50,013 nt of DNA from Legionella genomosp. 1 (GCA_945878715.1 CAMCTX010000005.1:1-50013); one strand, 5' to 3'. Counted from the first letter of the stretch, positions 18,178 through 28,141 are shown. Notes: generated by a model not told the origin, from the letters alone. Translations and numbers: made by a program.

Positions 18178-18470
18178 TGTTCAAGCTCCTATTTTCCACA
18201 CAAGCCGACGCTGATTTTGAGCTTCTAGAAAAGAACAAAAGCCTTTTGAAGCGCTTTAAAGCCGTCCAAAAAACGCTGGGGTATTTAGAAACCAATCCTC
18301 GCCATCCTAGCCTCAACACACATAAATACCAATCCATCAAGGGACCTAAGGGCGAAGAGATTTTTGAAGCCTATGCCGAAAATAAAACCCCCGCTGCTTA
18401 TAGAATTTTTTGGTATTATGGTCCTAGCAAAAATCAAATAACGATTCTGGCAATCACGCCACATCCATAA
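18177..18470 (+). CDS. RelE/ParE-superfamily toxin
   Basis: A 97-residue basic protein in second position of a toxin-antitoxin operon. The RelE-like pattern is visible: ADADFELLEKNKSLLKRFKA in helix 1-2, LETNPRHPSLNTHKYQSIKG, then the strands EIFEAYAENKTPAAYRIFWYY and ITILAITPHP. Members usually cleave mRNA on the ribosome or inhibit gyrase; which applies cannot be told here. It is coupled to the upstream antitoxin by a TAATG overlap. The 42-bp copy B of the vapB/vapC junction begins at its stop codon. Confidence 0.8.
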   Translation: MFKLLFSTQADADFELLEKNKSLLKRFKAVQKTLGYLETNPRHPSLNTHKYQSIKGPKGEEIFEAYAENKTPAAYRIFWYYGPSKNQITILAITPHP

Positions 18471-18511
18471 AGATAGGCCAAACCTTTCAAAAAAGATCCT
18501 CCCGTGTTTGG
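18470..18511. repeat. 42-bp direct repeat, copy B (orphan vapB/vapC junction)
   Basis: Matches 17509-17550 with two mismatches. Here it has no vapB or vapC around it: it lies between the RelE-type toxin stop and the DUF2235 stop. It looks like a scar of a second vapBC copy or of the recombination that placed the RelE-type pair. Confidence 0.85.
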
Positions 18512-18518
18512 ACTGTTG

Positions 18519-19787
18519 CTAAATCCTTAGTGTTGTATCGAGTACAGCGCCTATTTCTGGTCGTGGTATGGGTCCACTCTCACGTTTTAAGTTATTATAA
18601 GCAAAAAGAAGGTGTCTTAAATTGGAAGGATTATAAAGTTCTTCCTCACAAGATTCACCTTTCATAACAGGAACCCTTTTTCTATAACGCTCAAAAACAC
18701 TAGGATGCACAGCTTCATCTGAGGTTGTTTGAGCCATGGGTCTATGATACAACCTGCAAATGCTCTCCCATGTTATAGGCGCACCGGGAACAACAGACTC
18801 AAAAAAACTATCATGTTGGATAGCCAAAGCAGAAATATTTTTACGATAAGCATCCAGCGCTTGGGCTTCTATGGTTAATCCATTTTTTATAGCTTCCTCT
18901 GCCATCCAAACCAAAGTGGCATCCGCTAATGCTCTTTCTTCTGGAGGATAAAAACCCCCAGTATCACAATGATTGCCCGGAAACCACATCTGTACCGAAT
19001 CCCTTGTTTGAGTGGGATGCCTTGAAGAATTTGGATCCCATAAGTCAGGCTTAAAAAAATCACGATCTTCATTAGCCGCTACCGCATGTCGCGCTATTTC
19101 AACCACCGAGGTTAATTGGGGATCATTTCGAACGGATTGCACAACAAAGCCTGGCACGGTATCCCACAGTCCTAAAAAATGAACGATTTTCTTATAATCA
19201 TGGCTGTTCTTATGGCGAAAATCTTTTACGGCTTGATTATCATCCGGATGTATATCCTTACTATAAAGCGAAAAACCTTCCTCAATACACTTTTTGAGTG
19301 CTATTTCATCAGGAAATTTTTGTTTATCAATCAGTCCAATATGACGTATAAAAGTGATTAAGATACGTAGAGCATAGGCACCCCGACTAAAGCCAAACAA
19401 ATAAATAGGATCGCCCTCTTCATAATGCTTAGCTAAAAAATAATAGAGCTCTTTAACCTGATTCATAATGCCAAGAGCGGCCACTTCACTCATGGCTCGC
19501 CCCGCTGGCCATAAAAAACTTGCAGCCCATTGAGACCAACTAAGACTTTTGGGGTCCACCTCTGGAAAAACTGCCCCTAAGCCCCGATGATAATAAACCT
19601 TACGCTCCACCGCCCCCTGAGCATCGCAAATATCTCTTATTTCCCAGCCCTGTTTGGGATCTGATTCTGCAATAGGTTGTTCTTGGCCTAAGATTTGATT
19701 GAAAATGCGTACATTCGTAGGATTATTGGGTTGGCCCTCGGGCGACCCAGCCGTGCCATCGCACAGAACAATAAGATCTTTAGGCAT
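18519..19787 (-). CDS. DUF2235 alpha/beta hydrolase (Tle1-like lipase family)
   Basis: A 422-residue protein with the DUF2235 domain found in type VI secretion phospholipase effectors (Tle1) and in free-standing hydrolases. The nucleophile elbow GFSRGA is at residues 132-137 (Ser134). Other family segments are IVLCDGT at the N terminus, GLWDTVPG (Asp209) and WFPGNHCDTGG (His273), a plausible catalytic triad, plus the ARHAVAANEDRDFF signature. No signal peptide, PAAR or VgrG link is seen, and no immunity gene is obvious. AAGGAGGG before the ATG is a strong ribosome site. It lies in the block between murB and ftsQ. It could be a secreted phospholipase or an internal esterase. Confidence 0.88.
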   Translation of the reverse strand: MPKDLIVLCDGTAGSPEGQPNNPTNVRIFNQILGQEQPIAESDPKQGWEIRDICDAQGAVERKVYYHRGLGAVFPEVDPKSLSWSQWAASFLWPAGRAMSEVAALGIMNQVKELYYFLAKHYEEGDPIYLFGFSRGAYALRILITFIRHIGLIDKQKFPDEIALKKCIEEGFSLYSKDIHPDDNQAVKDFRHKNSHDYKKIVHFLGLWDTVPGFVVQSVRNDPQLTSVVEIARHAVAANEDRDFFKPDLWDPNSSRHPTQTRDSVQMWFPGNHCDTGGFYPPEERALADATLVWMAEEAIKNGLTIEAQALDAYRKNISALAIQHDSFFESVVPGAPITWESICRLYHRPMAQTTSDEAVHPSVFERYRKRVPVMKGESCEEELYNPSNLRHLLFAYNNLKRESGPIPRPEIGAVLDTTLRI

Positions 19788-19852
19788 GCGTTTCCCTCCT
19801 TGGAAAAAATGCAGACTCCAGATAGGATACCCTAAAGCTACGCGCGCGCACA

Positions 19853-19874
19853 GTGCCGGCCCTTCGATCGGCCC
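19853..19874. repeat. palindromic repeat, copy 2 (decayed stem)
   Basis: GTGCCGG-8 nt-TCGGCCC, with one mismatch and one G-T pair in the stem, flanked by ACA and CTACA like copies at 985-1006 and 39924-39945. It lies just after the LD-carboxypeptidase stop and upstream of the DUF2235 gene. Confidence 0.6.
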
Positions 19875-19882
19875 CTACAGGA

Positions 19883-20908
19883 TTAAAATTTCATCAATAA
19901 TTCAAAAAAGGGTTTATCAACCCCTACCGCTTTAACAGGACGAATGCTCGCCTCGCTATTGTACACCAAGGGATAATTCTTCATGCCATGCCCAAAGGCA
20001 TCGCATTTAAAAACGGGGATGGCTATTTCCTTTGCAAAACGCTCTAAGGCAAACAGCACATCGGGTTTCGAAGGATCGTTTTCTTCAAACTGACCTAATA
20101 CAATAGCCTTAACGCCCTTAAAAACACCCGCCTGTCCTAACTGTGTGAAAGCACGATCAATTTTATAGCCTTTTTCAGAAGTATCTTCTAAAAAGAGGAT
20201 TTTATCTTGGCTTTGTATTTGCCAATGGGTACCAATACTGGTTTGCACCAAAGTAAGATTACCACCCGTTAAAAGACCCTTCACTTGCTTTAAGGCAATG
20301 GCCTTCGGATTCATGGGCCGTAGATCTTCAATCGTACTTTGCTTGGCACCCGCAATAATAGAGGCGATTTTTAAAAAATTATCGGAATCTTGTTCGGGTT
20401 TTAAAAGCGCTTGCAGACCCGATCCATGAATCGTTTTCCAACCCCATGCTTGCGAAAGAAATAAGTGCAAGGCTGTCATATCACTAAAACCCACAAAAGT
20501 GTTTTGATGTGTGGGTTGTGGTAAAGCGTTTAAGCCTTCTATTAAACGAGCACTCCCATAACCCCCACGCAGCGGCCATACAATCACGTCCTTGTGTTTA
20601 TACAGAAGCGCTTTTTTTAAAAAAGCCAATCGCTTTTGATCGGTATTGGCAAGATAAACCATCCCGCCACCCATGATATCTTCAGGCATATGAATATTTA
20701 AATCCAACATGCGCAGCTTTTGCAGATCGGCTGCAGGCACACCCGAAGCAGGTAAAACACCCTCAATGGTTTTATTGGCAAAGCTTTGGCGAAAAATAGG
20801 ATCGTCCAAAGCGGCATTATATGATTCTTTCATAGGGCCCATTTTAGAACACCCACAAAGAACTAGCAATAACGCCACTAAAGACCTTCGGCAAGCATTT
20901 ATAAACAT
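19883..20908 (-). CDS. LD-carboxypeptidase (peptidase S66) with lipoprotein signal
   Basis: S66 serine peptidases remove D-Ala from murein tetrapeptides (LdcA) or hydrolyse related amides (MccF). Family motifs are WPLRGGYGSARLIEGL, GFSDMTALH with nucleophile Ser142, LFLEDTSEKGY with Glu241, and AFGHGMKN with His307. The start at 20908 is chosen: AAAGGTG lies just upstream and the next 20 residues form a lipoprotein signal ending LCGC (Cys20). An earlier in-frame ATG at 20938 would blur that signal. Classic LdcA is cytoplasmic, so a lipid-anchored, probably periplasmic form is unusual. It starts 33 bp after murB on the same strand, suggesting a shared transcript and a murein role. Confidence 0.88.
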   Translation of the reverse strand: MFINACRRSLVALLLVLCGCSKMGPMKESYNAALDDPIFRQSFANKTIEGVLPASGVPAADLQKLRMLDLNIHMPEDIMGGGMVYLANTDQKRLAFLKKALLYKHKDVIVWPLRGGYGSARLIEGLNALPQPTHQNTFVGFSDMTALHLFLSQAWGWKTIHGSGLQALLKPEQDSDNFLKIASIIAGAKQSTIEDLRPMNPKAIALKQVKGLLTGGNLTLVQTSIGTHWQIQSQDKILFLEDTSEKGYKIDRAFTQLGQAGVFKGVKAIVLGQFEENDPSKPDVLFALERFAKEIAIPVFKCDAFGHGMKNYPLVYNSEASIRPVKAVGVDKPFFELLMKF

Positions 20909-20941
20909 AAAACACCTTTCTCTAACCATAGAATCCATCGT

Positions 20942-21862
20942 TTAAAATCCGAAAAATCGTACCTCAGGCTCCAAGGATACCTGATGATCGCGCAAAACAG
21001 TGGCCTGTATATGTGTGATTAAATCGTAAACATCCGCGGCAGTGGCCTTGCCTTCATTAATAATAAAATTAGCATGTTTAGTGGATATAACGGCATCTCC
21101 TTGGCGTGTACCTTTAAGATGAGAGGCCTCAATCAATCGACCTGAATAATCGTTCGATGGGTTTTTAAACACAGAACCACCACTAAAAACACCAATGGGC
21201 TGTGTTTGATTGCGTGTTCGTAGCAATTCTTTTATTTTTTGTGCAATAAGAGCTGGATCGCCCCCACCTTCAAAATGAAAATAGCCTGCCACAAACCATT
21301 CATCCTGCGGCGCAATAACCTGACGATACTTGATCTGATAATCCTTAACCGATCGCCTATAGCATTGGCCATGCCTATTGATCACCTCGACCTCTAAAAC
21401 CTGCTGCCAGGTTTCACGACCCCAGGCCCCTGCATTCATGGCCAAAGCCCCGCCGACTGTACCGGGGATCCCCGCAAAAAATTCGGCGTGTTCTAAGCCT
21501 TGTTGGGCACAAAATTTGGCCACTTGTGCACAGGGAACCCCCGCTTCTATGCGTAATGCTTTGCGGTGTTCTGCATGATGATCCATATCCACCCATCGTA
21601 TCGGTGGTTCCCCCTGAAGCCTATGGGTTACAGAACCTAATAGATGAATAACTGTGCCAGGCAATCCTTTATCGCTAATCAGCACATTGCTGCCCAAGCC
21701 TAAGAAGGTTATGGGTTCATCGGTAGGACGTGAGGCCAAAAAAACTGCTAGATCGGCATGATCGCTGGGCCTGTAATACACTTCTGCAGGTCCACCAATA
21801 CGCCAAGCCGTGTAAGGTGCTAAAGGTTCATTGTATTGTAGAACGCCCTTAAAACGACTCAT
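20942..21862 (-). CDS. murB: UDP-N-acetylenolpyruvoylglucosamine reductase
   Basis: FAD enzyme making UDP-MurNAc, the second committed murein precursor step. It has 306 residues, the size of the shorter (type II) MurB class. FAD-binding motifs are YTAWRIGGPAE near residue 17, FLGLGSNVLI near 53 and FFAGIPGTVGGALAMNAGAWG near 128 (listed as adjoining pieces). The catalytic serine region is GVFSGGSVFKNP. Its ATG overlaps the murC stop by 4 nt (ATGA), indicating coupling. The next gene on the strand is the S66 peptidase, not ddlB or ftsQ as usual. Confidence 0.96.
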   Translation of the reverse strand: MSRFKGVLQYNEPLAPYTAWRIGGPAEVYYRPSDHADLAVFLASRPTDEPITFLGLGSNVLISDKGLPGTVIHLLGSVTHRLQGEPPIRWVDMDHHAEHRKALRIEAGVPCAQVAKFCAQQGLEHAEFFAGIPGTVGGALAMNAGAWGRETWQQVLEVEVINRHGQCYRRSVKDYQIKYRQVIAPQDEWFVAGYFHFEGGGDPALIAQKIKELLRTRNQTQPIGVFSGGSVFKNPSNDYSGRLIEASHLKGTRQGDAVISTKHANFIINEGKATAADVYDLITHIQATVLRDHQVSLEPEVRFFGF

Positions 21863-23349
21863 ACCGGTGGCACAACCGTTTCAAGCATGGTGTGCACACT
21901 GGGCTTAAAATGCCATAGGGGGTGATGATTAAAACTTAAGCCCTTTGCGATCAGCTCGCCGACCAATCCACTGATATCGCCTGCACCCTGCATTAATAAT
22001 ACATCGTTGGGTTCTAAAACATCGGCCAAGATCTTGAAAACATCCTGTTTGTCTGCCACAAAAATAGGTTCCAAACGACCCCGTGTTCGAATACTAAAGG
22101 CCAGTGCACGACCATCGGCCCCTTGAATATGCGCTTCACCCGCTGAATAGACATCTAAGAGAATGAGCACGTCGACTGTTGACAATATTGAAACAAAATC
22201 CTCAAAGAGTGCCTTTGTACGGCTATAACGATGGGGTTGATAGACCATGACCAAACGTTTCTGTGGCCAACTCGCCCGCATCGTTTCTAAAACAACCTGG
22301 ATCTCTTTGGGATGATGGCCATAATCATCGATAACTAAAACTTCTTGCAAAGGGGCACTCGCAGCTTCTAAGGTACCGACTCTTTGGAAACGTCGCCCCA
22401 CACCCTGAAAATGTAAAAGCGCACGTTGTATAATCTCATCCGCTAGCCCTTCTTCGGTCGCCACTGTAATGGCTGCCAGTGCATTCAGCACATTGTGCTT
22501 TCCAGGCAGATTTAAAGTAATAGCTAAGGGTGTACGATCTTTTCTTATCACGGTAAAAAAAGACTGACCTTCCTCTTGTCTAAAATCGATGGCACGCACA
22601 GAAGCTTCTTCGGAAAATCCATAGGTTATAAAAGGTCTATCGACCTTGGGTAAAAGAGCGCGTATTTCCGGATCATCCACACACAAAACAGCCAAGCCAT
22701 AAAAAGGCAACCGTTGTAAAAAATGCAAATAGGCTTTTTTGAGCACATTAAAATCATTTTGATAATTTTCCAAATGATCGTGATCGATATTGGTGACCAC
22801 GGCGATCATGGGCATTAAATGCAGAAAAGAGGCATCGCTCTCGTCGGCTTCGGCCACAAAATACCGACCCGCACCCAAGCGGGCATTGGAACCACAACGA
22901 TTAAGGACACCACCAATTACAAAGGTGGGATCTAAATGGGCTTCGGCCAAAAGACTGGCGACTAAGCTGGTGGTGGTGGTCTTACCATGGGCACCCGCAA
23001 TGGCAATACCTTGCTTAAAGCGCATTAACTCGCCAAGCATATTGGCTCTTTGCACCACGGGAATTCTTTTTTCGATGGCACGCAACCATTCTACATTATT
23101 CGGTGCAATCGCACTGGAGATCACCACAACATCACAGTGATCAACATTGCTTGCCTCATGTTTAGTGCTAATCACAGCGCCCAATTTAGACAAACGCTGT
23201 ACCATCGCATTATTTGCCGTATCAGAACCACTTACTTTGTAGCCAAGGGTGAGTAAGACTTCGGCAATACCGCCCATGCCTGCACCGCCGATACCGATAA
23301 AGTGTACCGCACGAATTCTACCTAAACTTAAAGTGTTAGCCTTTAACAT
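21859..23349 (-). CDS. murC: UDP-N-acetylmuramate-L-alanine ligase
   Basis: ATP-dependent Mur ligase adding L-Ala to UDP-MurNAc. It has 496 residues. Domain 1 begins with the Rossmann loop VHFIGIGGAGMGGIAE. The ATP loop IAGAHGKTTTTSLVAS lies near residue 115, the magnesium/substrate segment AEADESDASFL follows, then VVTNIDHDHLENY and the C-terminal VIDDYGHHPKEI and QPHRYSRT. All support MurC over MurD/E/F. It overlaps murG by 14 nt and murB by 4 nt. Confidence 0.97.
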   Translation of the reverse strand: MLKANTLSLGRIRAVHFIGIGGAGMGGIAEVLLTLGYKVSGSDTANNAMVQRLSKLGAVISTKHEASNVDHCDVVVISSAIAPNNVEWLRAIEKRIPVVQRANMLGELMRFKQGIAIAGAHGKTTTTSLVASLLAEAHLDPTFVIGGVLNRCGSNARLGAGRYFVAEADESDASFLHLMPMIAVVTNIDHDHLENYQNDFNVLKKAYLHFLQRLPFYGLAVLCVDDPEIRALLPKVDRPFITYGFSEEASVRAIDFRQEEGQSFFTVIRKDRTPLAITLNLPGKHNVLNALAAITVATEEGLADEIIQRALLHFQGVGRRFQRVGTLEAASAPLQEVLVIDDYGHHPKEIQVVLETMRASWPQKRLVMVYQPHRYSRTKALFEDFVSILSTVDVLILLDVYSAGEAHIQGADGRALAFSIRTRGRLEPIFVADKQDVFKILADVLEPNDVLLMQGAGDISGLVGELIAKGLSFNHHPLWHFKPSVHTMLETVVPPV

Positions 23350-24430
23350 TTAATAACTCCTCACAGACAGCCCCTACGCTTAAGCGCGCATCGCGTTTCG
23401 ATACCGCATAGGCAGCGATGGCCATCGTGCATAATAATTCTGGTTTTTCCAAGAAGTCGCCCAATATTTTTGCAAGGTGCTCTGGACTGAGATCAGACTC
23501 ATTGATTAACCGTGCCGCACCTGCTGCCTCTAAAAAACAAGCATTGTAACGTTGGTGATCATCCACCGCAAAGGGAAAGGGTACGAGTATACTCGCAACA
23601 CCAACCGCTGCAAGCTCTGCAATCGTAAGTGCACCTGCACGACACAGGACGATATCGGCCCAAGCATAGGCCGCAGCTATATCATCGATAAAAGGATCGA
23701 CACGGGCAACTATCCCTGCCTGTTTATAGGCTAGAAGGGTAGTTGTTTCTGCCAAACGCCCTGTCTGATGCCAGATCAAAGGACGCTTATTCACCGCTAA
23801 AAGCCCTAAGGCCTTTGGGCAACAATGGTTTAACACACGTGCCCCCCGACTCCCTCCCACGATCAAGAGCTTAAGAGGCCCCTCCCGCTGTTGAAAGCGC
23901 TGGGTAGGATGGATGCAGGCCAAAAAAGCTTGGCGTACAGGATTCCCCGTATAAAGTGCCTTGACACCGCTTTTGAAACTGTGGGGGAACCCTTCTAGAA
24001 CTTTGGCAGCAAACGGTGCTAAACAACGATTGGTGGTGCCTGCTACGGCATTTTGCTCGTGTATAACAAGCGGTATCCCTAAAAGCCAAGCTGCCAAGCC
24101 ACCGGGCCCTGATACAAAACCACCCATACCCACGACTAAACGGGGTTTGAGTCTGTGTAGGATCCTCAGTGCTTGCCCTAATGCTATGAATAATTTTAGA
24201 GGTGCCCTTAGCCAAGAGGCCCAGCCCTTACCCCTTAAACCCTCGATACTGATGGTATGCAGTGCTAAGCCTGCTTTGGGAATGAGCTCGGCTTCTAGCC
24301 CCTTTGTGGTACCCAACCATGTGACTGTCCAGCCTTTTTCTTGTAGATAATCGGCTAAGGCCAAGCCTGGAAAGATATGTCCACCCGTCCCACCGGCCAT
24401 GATGCATACAGCGTTTTCTAGGGTATTCAC
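23336..24430 (-). CDS. murG: N-acetylglucosaminyltransferase MurG
   Basis: Peripheral inner-membrane GT28 enzyme converting lipid I to lipid II. It has 364 residues. The glycine-rich loop IMAGGTGGHIFPGLALA begins near residue 11, a second G-loop VVGMGGFVSGPGGLAAW near residue 100, and the UDP-GlcNAc site LLIVGGSRGA, DIVLCRAGALTIAELAAVG and PFPFAVDDHQ in the C-terminal domain. The start is GTG at 24430, overlapping the ftsW stop by 4 nt (GTGA). Confidence 0.97.
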   Translation of the reverse strand: MNTLENAVCIMAGGTGGHIFPGLALADYLQEKGWTVTWLGTTKGLEAELIPKAGLALHTISIEGLRGKGWASWLRAPLKLFIALGQALRILHRLKPRLVVGMGGFVSGPGGLAAWLLGIPLVIHEQNAVAGTTNRCLAPFAAKVLEGFPHSFKSGVKALYTGNPVRQAFLACIHPTQRFQQREGPLKLLIVGGSRGARVLNHCCPKALGLLAVNKRPLIWHQTGRLAETTTLLAYKQAGIVARVDPFIDDIAAAYAWADIVLCRAGALTIAELAAVGVASILVPFPFAVDDHQRYNACFLEAAGAARLINESDLSPEHLAKILGDFLEKPELLCTMAIAAYAVSKRDARLSVGAVCEELLNVKG

Positions 24431-25590
24431 CGTGCCTTAGACCCAAGCTCAAACTGGATCCGTAAAATAATGCCCATCGCTAAAAGCATGGCGACCAGGC
24501 TATTACCCCCATAACTAATAAAAGGCAAAGTGAGACCTTTGGTGGGTAAGACACCCACATTCACACCCAGATTGATAATCGCTTGCAGACCAATCCATAA
24601 AGCCACCCCATAGGCAAGATAACCCGCAAAAAGCTTGCCGTTATGAATGGCCCTTTGACCCACTTTTAAAATGCTGTACACCAACACGCTAAATAATAAT
24701 AAGACCAAGGATACACCCATAAAACCCCATTCTTCAGCCAAGACTGCGCAAATAAAATCGGTATGCGGCTCTGGTAAATACAACAGTTTTTGCACACTAT
24801 TTCCTAAACCCGCACCCCACCAAGATCCTTTTCCAAAAGCGATTAACGATTGTGTGAGTTGATAGCCTGTTTTAAATTGATCGCTCCAGGGATCTAAAAA
24901 AGCGGTTAGCCGTTGGACACGATAAGGTGAACTAAAAATTAAAAGAGCCATACCACTGAGCGTGACAACGCCTAAGACAAGGAAAGGGCGTAAAGGCGCT
25001 CCCCCTAAAAATAATAAGCCTAGCACGGTACTTACAATCACAAAGGCTGCACCAAAATCAGGTTCTAGTAGTAAAAGCCCGCAGGCTACTGCTAAAAGCA
25101 TAAGGGGTTTTAGAAAAGCACGCAGCGGCCCTTGTCGTTTAATATGTTCTACAACCAGCGTATGTGCTGTATAGAGGATAAAACTCAGCTTGGTGATTTC
25201 GGAGACTTGAATAGAAATGGGCCCTATAAATAACCAACGCAGACTGCCATTCACTGGCCGACTCACGCCTGGCAATAATAGAAGGGTTAATAACAGCATA
25301 TTGCCTAACAACAAGGGTAGCGCCACAAGACGCCAAAAGGATAAGGGTATGTAGGTGGCACTCGCACACACCAGCAGGGCAAACAAAACATACAGTGCAT
25401 GACGCGTAGCAAAATACCAGGTAGAGAGCCCCAGATCCTCTGCATAGGACAAAGAAGCCGAGCTCACCATCACCAAGCCTATCCCGAGAAGCAACAGTAC
25501 CGAGAGCAACAACCAAGGGTCGTAGGTCTGCCGATCCTGTCTGTTTGCTTGGGTATTAGGCGACCCTTTTCTCAAAACGGAAGTTAGCAC
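24427..25590 (-). CDS. ftsW: peptidoglycan glycosyltransferase FtsW
   Basis: SEDS-family polymerase for septal murein, paired with FtsI. It has 387 residues and about ten membrane segments. Signature pieces are [11 protein letters not shown] in the first helix, [20 protein letters not shown], the [18 protein letters not shown] extracellular loop and [18 protein letters not shown] near the C terminus. The start is GTG at 25590, which overlaps the end of clpB by 35 nt. Usually murD precedes ftsW; here clpB does, so the first half of the division cluster is elsewhere or rearranged. Confidence 0.95.
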   Translation of the reverse strand: MLTSVLRKGSPNTQANRQDRQTYDPWLLLSVLLLLGIGLVMVSSASLSYAEDLGLSTWYFATRHALYVLFALLVCASATYIPLSFWRLVALPLLLGNMLLLTLLLLPGVSRPVNGSLRWLFIGPISIQVSEITKLSFILYTAHTLVVEHIKRQGPLRAFLKPLMLLAVACGLLLLEPDFGAAFVIVSTVLGLLFLGGAPLRPFLVLGVVTLSGMALLIFSSPYRVQRLTAFLDPWSDQFKTGYQLTQSLIAFGKGSWWGAGLGNSVQKLLYLPEPHTDFICAVLAEEWGFMGVSLVLLLFSVLVYSILKVGQRAIHNGKLFAGYLAYGVALWIGLQAIINLGVNVGVLPTKGLTLPFISYGGNSLVAMLLAMGIILRIQFELGSKAR

Positions 25591-28141
25591 TGTCTAATCC
25601 AACACGCAGGGTATCCCCCGGCAACCATTGTGCACTTAATAAGGCCTCAGCCAAGGGATTTTCCAAAAATTGTCGTATGGCACGCTTTAAAGGGCGGGCC
25701 CCATAGACCGGATCGTACCCTATTTCGGCCAGGTGTTCCAGTGCTTCCTCGGACATTTCAAGCCCTATATCCTGTGCCTTGAGCCGCGCTTTTAGATGCT
25801 CTAACTGAATCAGCGCAATACGAAGAATATCTTTTTTGTTCAGTGCAGAAAAGACTACAATATCGTCGATACGATTGATAAACTCCGGTCTAAAATGCTG
25901 GGATACCACCTCCATCACAGCCTGCTTCACTTGATCATAACCCGCTGTTTTGGGTTTATCCTGCATTTCTTGGATGAGCGAAGATCCCAAATTAGAGGTC
26001 ATGACAATCACCGTATTTTTAAAATCAACCGTTCGACCATGCCCATCGGTTAAACGACCTTCATCCAAGACTTGTAGCAATAGATTAAAAACATCGGGAT
26101 GCGCTTTTTCAATTTCATCCAACAACAAGACACTATAGGGCTTGCGGCGCACAGCTTCGGTTAAATAACCACCCTCTTCATAACCCACATAGCCTGGGGG
26201 CGCACCGATTAAACGTGCCACGGAATGCTTCTCCATAAATTCTGACATATCGATACGCACCATCGCCTGCTCGGTATCAAACAAAAAGGCAGCCAATGCG
26301 CGACACACTTCGGTTTTTCCAACCCCTGTGCTGCCTAAAAAGAGGAAAGATCCCACAGGACGATTAGGATCGGACAAGCCTGCACGGGAACGCCGTACCG
26401 CAGAGGCCACAGCCTGCAAGGCCTTGCTTTGTCCCACCACACGTTCTTCTAGATGTTCTTCCAAATGAATAAGTTTTTCGCGCTCGGCTTCTAACATTTT
26501 ACGCACAGGAATGCCTGTCCAGCGTGCCACCACTTCCGCAATTTCCTGCTCAGTCACTTTGTTGCGCAATAAAGTAAAGGTGCTTTCCACTTGAGAGGCA
26601 TCAAGCAAGCGCTTTTCTAAATCGGGGATACGCCCATATTGCAACTCTGACATTTTTGCAAAATCACCACTTCTAAGCGCAGCATTTAAATCGACTTTGC
26701 ACTGTTCTAATTCTGCGCGTAGATTTTTAACCCCACTCAGAGAGGCTTTTTCTCTTTTCCAGATTTCTTCCATTTTTTGATAATCTTTATCGAGATTCAC
26801 GATTAAAGCTTCTAAGTCATGCAAACGTTTTTTGGAGGCTTCATCGGTTTCTTTCTTGAGCGCCTCTCGCTCGATTTTATACTGAATTAAACGACGCTCT
26901 AGTTTATCCATTTCCACCGGTTTCGAATCAATTTCCATGCGAATACAACTGGCAGCCTCGTCGATTAAATCGATCGCTTTATCGGGTAACTGCCTAGAAC
27001 TAATGTAACGATGCGATAAGGTTGCTGCACTCACAATGGCGGGATCGGTAATTTCGACCCCGTGATGCAATTCATAGCGTTCTTTCAGACCGCGTAAAAT
27101 CGCAATGCTGTCGGCCACCGAAGGTTCATCCACCATCACAGGTTGGAATCGACGTTCTAAAGCCGCATCTTTTTCAATCTGTTTATATTCATCTAAGGTG
27201 GTTGCACCCACGCAATGCAGCTCTCCACGGGCTAAGGCCGGCTTTAACATATTACCAGCATCCATCGAACCCTCTGCTTTGCCCGCACCTACGACGGTAT
27301 GAAGCTCGTCAATAAAAAGAATAATTTCACCTTCTTGCTTGGCGAGATCCTGCAGTACAGCCTTCAGTCGTTCTTCGAAATCGCCTCGAAATTTTGCACC
27401 TGCAATTAAAGCACCCATATCCAAAGATAAAATACGTTTGTTTTTTAAAGTATCAGGCACTTCACCATTCACGATACGTTGTGCCAACCCTTCAACAATC
27501 GCGGTCTTACCTACACCCGGTTCCCCAATCAAGACAGGATTATTTTTAGTGCGACGTTGTAAGACCTGTATGGTGCGGCGAATTTCATCATCCCGCCCTA
27601 TCACGGGATCGAGTTTTCCGCTTTCAGCACGTTCTGTTAGATCGACGGTATATTTTTTCAGTGCTTGGCGATTTTCTTCGGCATTGGGATTATCCACAGA
27701 TTGTCCTCCTCGTAAATCGCTAATAGCCTGTGTGAGTGCTTGTACCTTAAGACCCGCTTTTTTAAGCAGCGCCCCTAAACTGCCTTCTTCTTGCAATGCC
27801 GCCAATACAAATAATTCGCTGGATACATACTGATCCTGACGTTCTTGGGCCAATTTATCGGCTTTGTTTAAGAGACGAATCAGATCATTTGAAAGCTGTA
27901 TATCATGCGACCCACCTACAATTTGTGCAATCTGATCGATGCTTTGATCTAAGCTAGCAGCTAATATTTTAAGATCGATTTTCAAGGCTTGCAACAAGGC
28001 AACCACTGTACCCTGTGCCTCATTCAACAAGGCTTTCATGACATGCACAGGCTCGATAGCTGGATTATTTTTGCCCACAGCCAGTGATTGTGCATCGCCT
28101 AAAGCAGCCTGAAAAGAATGGGTTAATTTATCTCCACGCAT
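25556..28141 (-). CDS. clpB: disaggregase ClpB
   Basis: Hexameric AAA+ chaperone that, with DnaK, rescues aggregated proteins. From the ATG at 28141 it has 861 residues (E. coli 857). An N-terminal Clp repeat domain is followed by NBD1 ([15 protein letters not shown]), the long coiled-coil middle domain ([20 protein letters not shown]) and NBD2 ([34 protein letters not shown]). The middle domain separates it from ClpA. An ATG 18 nt earlier is less likely because the family begins at the MRGDKLT position. It runs directly into ftsW. Confidence 0.96.
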   Translation of the reverse strand: MRGDKLTHSFQAALGDAQSLAVGKNNPAIEPVHVMKALLNEAQGTVVALLQALKIDLKILAASLDQSIDQIAQIVGGSHDIQLSNDLIRLLNKADKLAQERQDQYVSSELFVLAALQEEGSLGALLKKAGLKVQALTQAISDLRGGQSVDNPNAEENRQALKKYTVDLTERAESGKLDPVIGRDDEIRRTIQVLQRRTKNNPVLIGEPGVGKTAIVEGLAQRIVNGEVPDTLKNKRILSLDMGALIAGAKFRGDFEERLKAVLQDLAKQEGEIILFIDELHTVVGAGKAEGSMDAGNMLKPALARGELHCVGATTLDEYKQIEKDAALERRFQPVMVDEPSVADSIAILRGLKERYELHHGVEITDPAIVSAATLSHRYISSRQLPDKAIDLIDEAASCIRMEIDSKPVEMDKLERRLIQYKIEREALKKETDEASKKRLHDLEALIVNLDKDYQKMEEIWKREKASLSGVKNLRAELEQCKVDLNAALRSGDFAKMSELQYGRIPDLEKRLLDASQVESTFTLLRNKVTEQEIAEVVARWTGIPVRKMLEAEREKLIHLEEHLEERVVGQSKALQAVASAVRRSRAGLSDPNRPVGSFLFLGSTGVGKTEVCRALAAFLFDTEQAMVRIDMSEFMEKHSVARLIGAPPGYVGYEEGGYLTEAVRRKPYSVLLLDEIEKAHPDVFNLLLQVLDEGRLTDGHGRTVDFKNTVIVMTSNLGSSLIQEMQDKPKTAGYDQVKQAVMEVVSQHFRPEFINRIDDIVVFSALNKKDILRIALIQLEHLKARLKAQDIGLEMSEEALEHLAEIGYDPVYGARPLKRAIRQFLENPLAEALLSAQWLPGDTLRVGLDSANFRFEKRVA

